7,623 bases of DNA from Caldifarciminota bacterium UBA3079 (GTDB lineage: Bacteria; Hydrothermota; Tepidihabitantia; Tepidihabitantales; Tepidihabitantaceae): assembly GCA_002366635.1 (NCBI GenBank), contig DFBN01000065.1, positions 1 to 7,623 on the forward strand, written 5' to 3'. How positions within the stretch are numbered: position 1 is the stretch's first letter; each line of letters opens with the position of its first letter. The position numbers and the translations under genes are program-made. This document shows positions 6,889 to 7,623 of this stretch, piece after piece. The notes under the pieces are model-generated. The model worked only from the letters and a program-made list of their open reading frames with translations, was not told the DNA's origin and searched no databases.

Positions 6889-7375
6889 TTAACAGCCGAT
6901 GCAGCTCCCGGTCCAAAGAATCAAGGTCAGGCTCGACAACAGAATCGACAGAAGCCTTTGCAAACTTATATACTATCTTTTTCAACGTTCGATAATTCTG
7001 CCTGGTATTACGAAATTCAGCCGCACGCGCCCTCATTCCGCGAAGCGTATCCAGAACCGCAAGACCGGCCCGAATACGGGCAAAGCCAGAATCACAAATC
7101 AGGGCAAGCGACTCCTGTTCTGGACTGGGATTAACAATCTTATCCCGGTGTCTTTTGTAATACCGGTCAAGTTTCTTAAGCCTGCGTTTGATAACTTTGG
7201 GCCCACGAACAACCGCGGTATCAGGAGGAATCGGTTTCAAGGTCACAGGAATCGTAGCCGGCTTTATGCGCCTGGAGTTCTTTACAACTATCAAGACCGC
7301 AACGGCGACTGCTACCACGATAACAACAATCGTGATAACACCACCGACCCGCTTTTTATCTCTGCCTAGTTCCAT
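6881..7375 (-). CDS. Small single-pass membrane protein, unknown function
   Basis: I do not recognise the family. From the ATG at 7375 the product is 164 aa. A short basic N-terminus (RDKKR at 5-9) precedes one long hydrophobic helix rich in Val, Ile and Ala (about 10-31) without a lipobox or an obvious signal-peptidase site, then KNSRR, so it reads as an N-terminal membrane anchor. A proline-rich linker (about 38-56) leads to a charged, mainly helical domain (about 60-164) ending LDRELHRLLSE. An in-frame TTG two codons upstream is a less likely start. The gene overlaps the purL GTG by 8 nt, so the two are probably cotranscribed and translationally coupled, but nothing in the protein points to purine metabolism. 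The opposite-strand frames over this stretch have compositions unlike real proteins. Confidence 0.72.
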   Translation of the reverse strand: MELGRDKKRVGGVITIVVIVVAVAVAVLIVVKNSRRIKPATIPVTLKPIPPDTAVVRGPKVIKRRLKKLDRYYKRHRDKIVNPSPEQESLALICDSGFARIRAGLAVLDTLRGMRARAAEFRNTRQNYRTLKKIVYKFAKASVDSVVEPDLDSLDRELHRLLSE

Positions 7376-7380
7376 AAGCA

Positions 7381-7411
7381 ATTATTACACAAAAACTCTC
7401 GCCTGTGTCAA
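7381..7411 (-). promoter_or_regulatory. Promoter of the membrane protein-purL unit, possibly leaderless
   Basis: On the minus strand a perfect -35 box TTGACA runs from 7411 to 7406. The -10 candidates are AATAAT (7386-7381, 5/6 match, 19-bp spacer) and TAATAA (7387-7382, 3/6 match, 18-bp spacer). The spacer is longer than ideal. Either choice puts the transcription start at or within a base or two of the ATG at 7375, and no Shine-Dalgarno sequence lies upstream of that ATG. Confidence 0.5.
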
Positions 7412-7437
7412 GATGGAACTGGAAGGTATAAGATTCC

Positions 7438-7465
7438 TTGACTTATTGCGGTTATGTGTTAAAGT
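7438..7465 (+). promoter_or_regulatory. Promoter of the initiator tRNA gene
   Basis: TTGACT (7438-7443, 5/6 match) is followed after 16 bp by TAAAGT (7460-7465, 4/6 match). The predicted start near 7472 is about five bases before the mature tRNA 5' end. It is divergent from the promoter of the membrane protein gene, the two -35 boxes being 26 bp apart. The -35 lies in the 12-mer TTCCTTGACTTA that is also present at the hpf promoter. Confidence 0.55.
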
Positions 7466-7476
7466 CAACAGTTAAT

Positions 7477-7550
7477 TGCGGGGTGGAGCAGCTTGGAAGC
7501 TCGTGAGGCTCATAACCTCAAGGTCGCTGGTTCGAATCCAGCCCCCGCTA
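7477..7550 (+). tRNA. Initiator tRNA-Met (anticodon CAU)
   Basis: The 74-nt sequence folds into a full cloverleaf. The acceptor GCGGGG (7478-7483) pairs with CCCCGC (7543-7548), D stem GAGC with GCTC, and T stem GCTGG with CCAGC around TTCGAAT. Anticodon CAT is at 7511-7513 in the loop CTCATAA. Initiator features are the non-paired 1:72 position (U1 and U72, where E. coli has C1 and A72), the A11:U24 pair, and overall similarity to E. coli tRNA-fMet. The anticodon stem is TGAGG/CCTCA, so only two of the usual three consecutive G-C pairs next to the loop are present; 29:41 is A-U. CCA is not encoded and must be added by CCA nucleotidyltransferase. Confidence 0.93.
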
Positions 7551-7623
7551 TTCGCTAATTCGCCCACAGAAAAACCGGCGACTATATGCCGTAGTGATGA
7601 GGCGTTGATGTGACATCAGGACT
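7551..7623 (+). other. Window end without a recognisable gene
   Basis: Nothing codes convincingly in these 73 bases. There is a short hairpin-capable CGGC...GCCG near 7577-7592, and a 13-bp palindrome TGATGT-G-ACATCA at 7606-7618. Neither is followed by a T-tract, so no terminator for the tRNA is visible. Confidence 0.5.

Noticed and set aside
6899..7475. Plus-strand frames opposite the membrane protein gene (6899-7369 and 7188-7475)
   Set aside because: The composition is Asn/Arg-rich or Thr/Ile repeats that mirror Val/Ala codons of the transmembrane segment. The minus-strand frame has the coherent anchor-linker-helix layout and couples to purL.
1..7623. Mobile element, CRISPR array, toxin-antitoxin, defence or biosynthetic system
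   Set aside because: No direct-repeat array, terminal inverted repeats, transposase or integrase motifs were seen, and all long reading frames are accounted for by housekeeping families plus one unknown membrane protein.

Overview
This is a compact, gene-dense bacterial chromosome segment of housekeeping genes at roughly 50% G+C. There is no IS element, phage gene, CRISPR array or integrase. The content (DnaX, YbaB, RecR, HPF, HprK, a mannose-family EIIA, PurL with a built-in PurS-like region, and an initiator tRNA without encoded CCA) fits a diderm-type bacterium or an uncultured lineage. The hpf-hprK-EIIA order recalls the regulatory PTS cluster of proteobacteria. The protein sequences are divergent enough that I would guess a candidate phylum, but the sequence alone does not settle the taxon.

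Left part, plus strand: positions 1-122 hold only the end of something unrecognised. Then dnaX-ybaB-recR (123-2227) form the classical replication/recombination operon, with a 17-nt overlap between dnaX and ybaB and a 1-nt gap before recR. DnaX is short (403 aa) and lacks the tau-specific C-terminal domains. Inside it lies an A8 run abutting a perfect 6-bp hairpin. A strong sigma70-type promoter with a 15-bp dyad over its -10 box then starts a second unit, hpf-hprK-EIIA (2287-3988), whose genes abut or overlap. It links ribosome hibernation to PTS-type phospho-signalling, but no HPr or enzyme I gene is present in the window.

Right part, minus strand: a small single-pass membrane protein of unknown function (7375-6881) overlaps the GTG start of purL (6888-3985) by 8 nt. 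purL converges on the EIIA gene so tightly that the two stop codons share bases in the four-base string CTAA. The membrane protein gene has a promoter-like sequence whose -10 box lies so close to the ATG that the mRNA may be leaderless. Facing it on the plus strand, a second promoter drives an initiator tRNA-Met (7477-7550) that has one A-U pair in the normally all-GC anticodon-stem triplet and a U1:U72 mismatch.

I see no unmistakable new system. The observations most worth checking are the A8/hairpin in dnaX (slippage element or antisense terminator), the palindrome over the hpf promoter, the variant initiator tRNA, the possible leaderless start, and the near-absence of Shine-Dalgarno sequences except at hpf.
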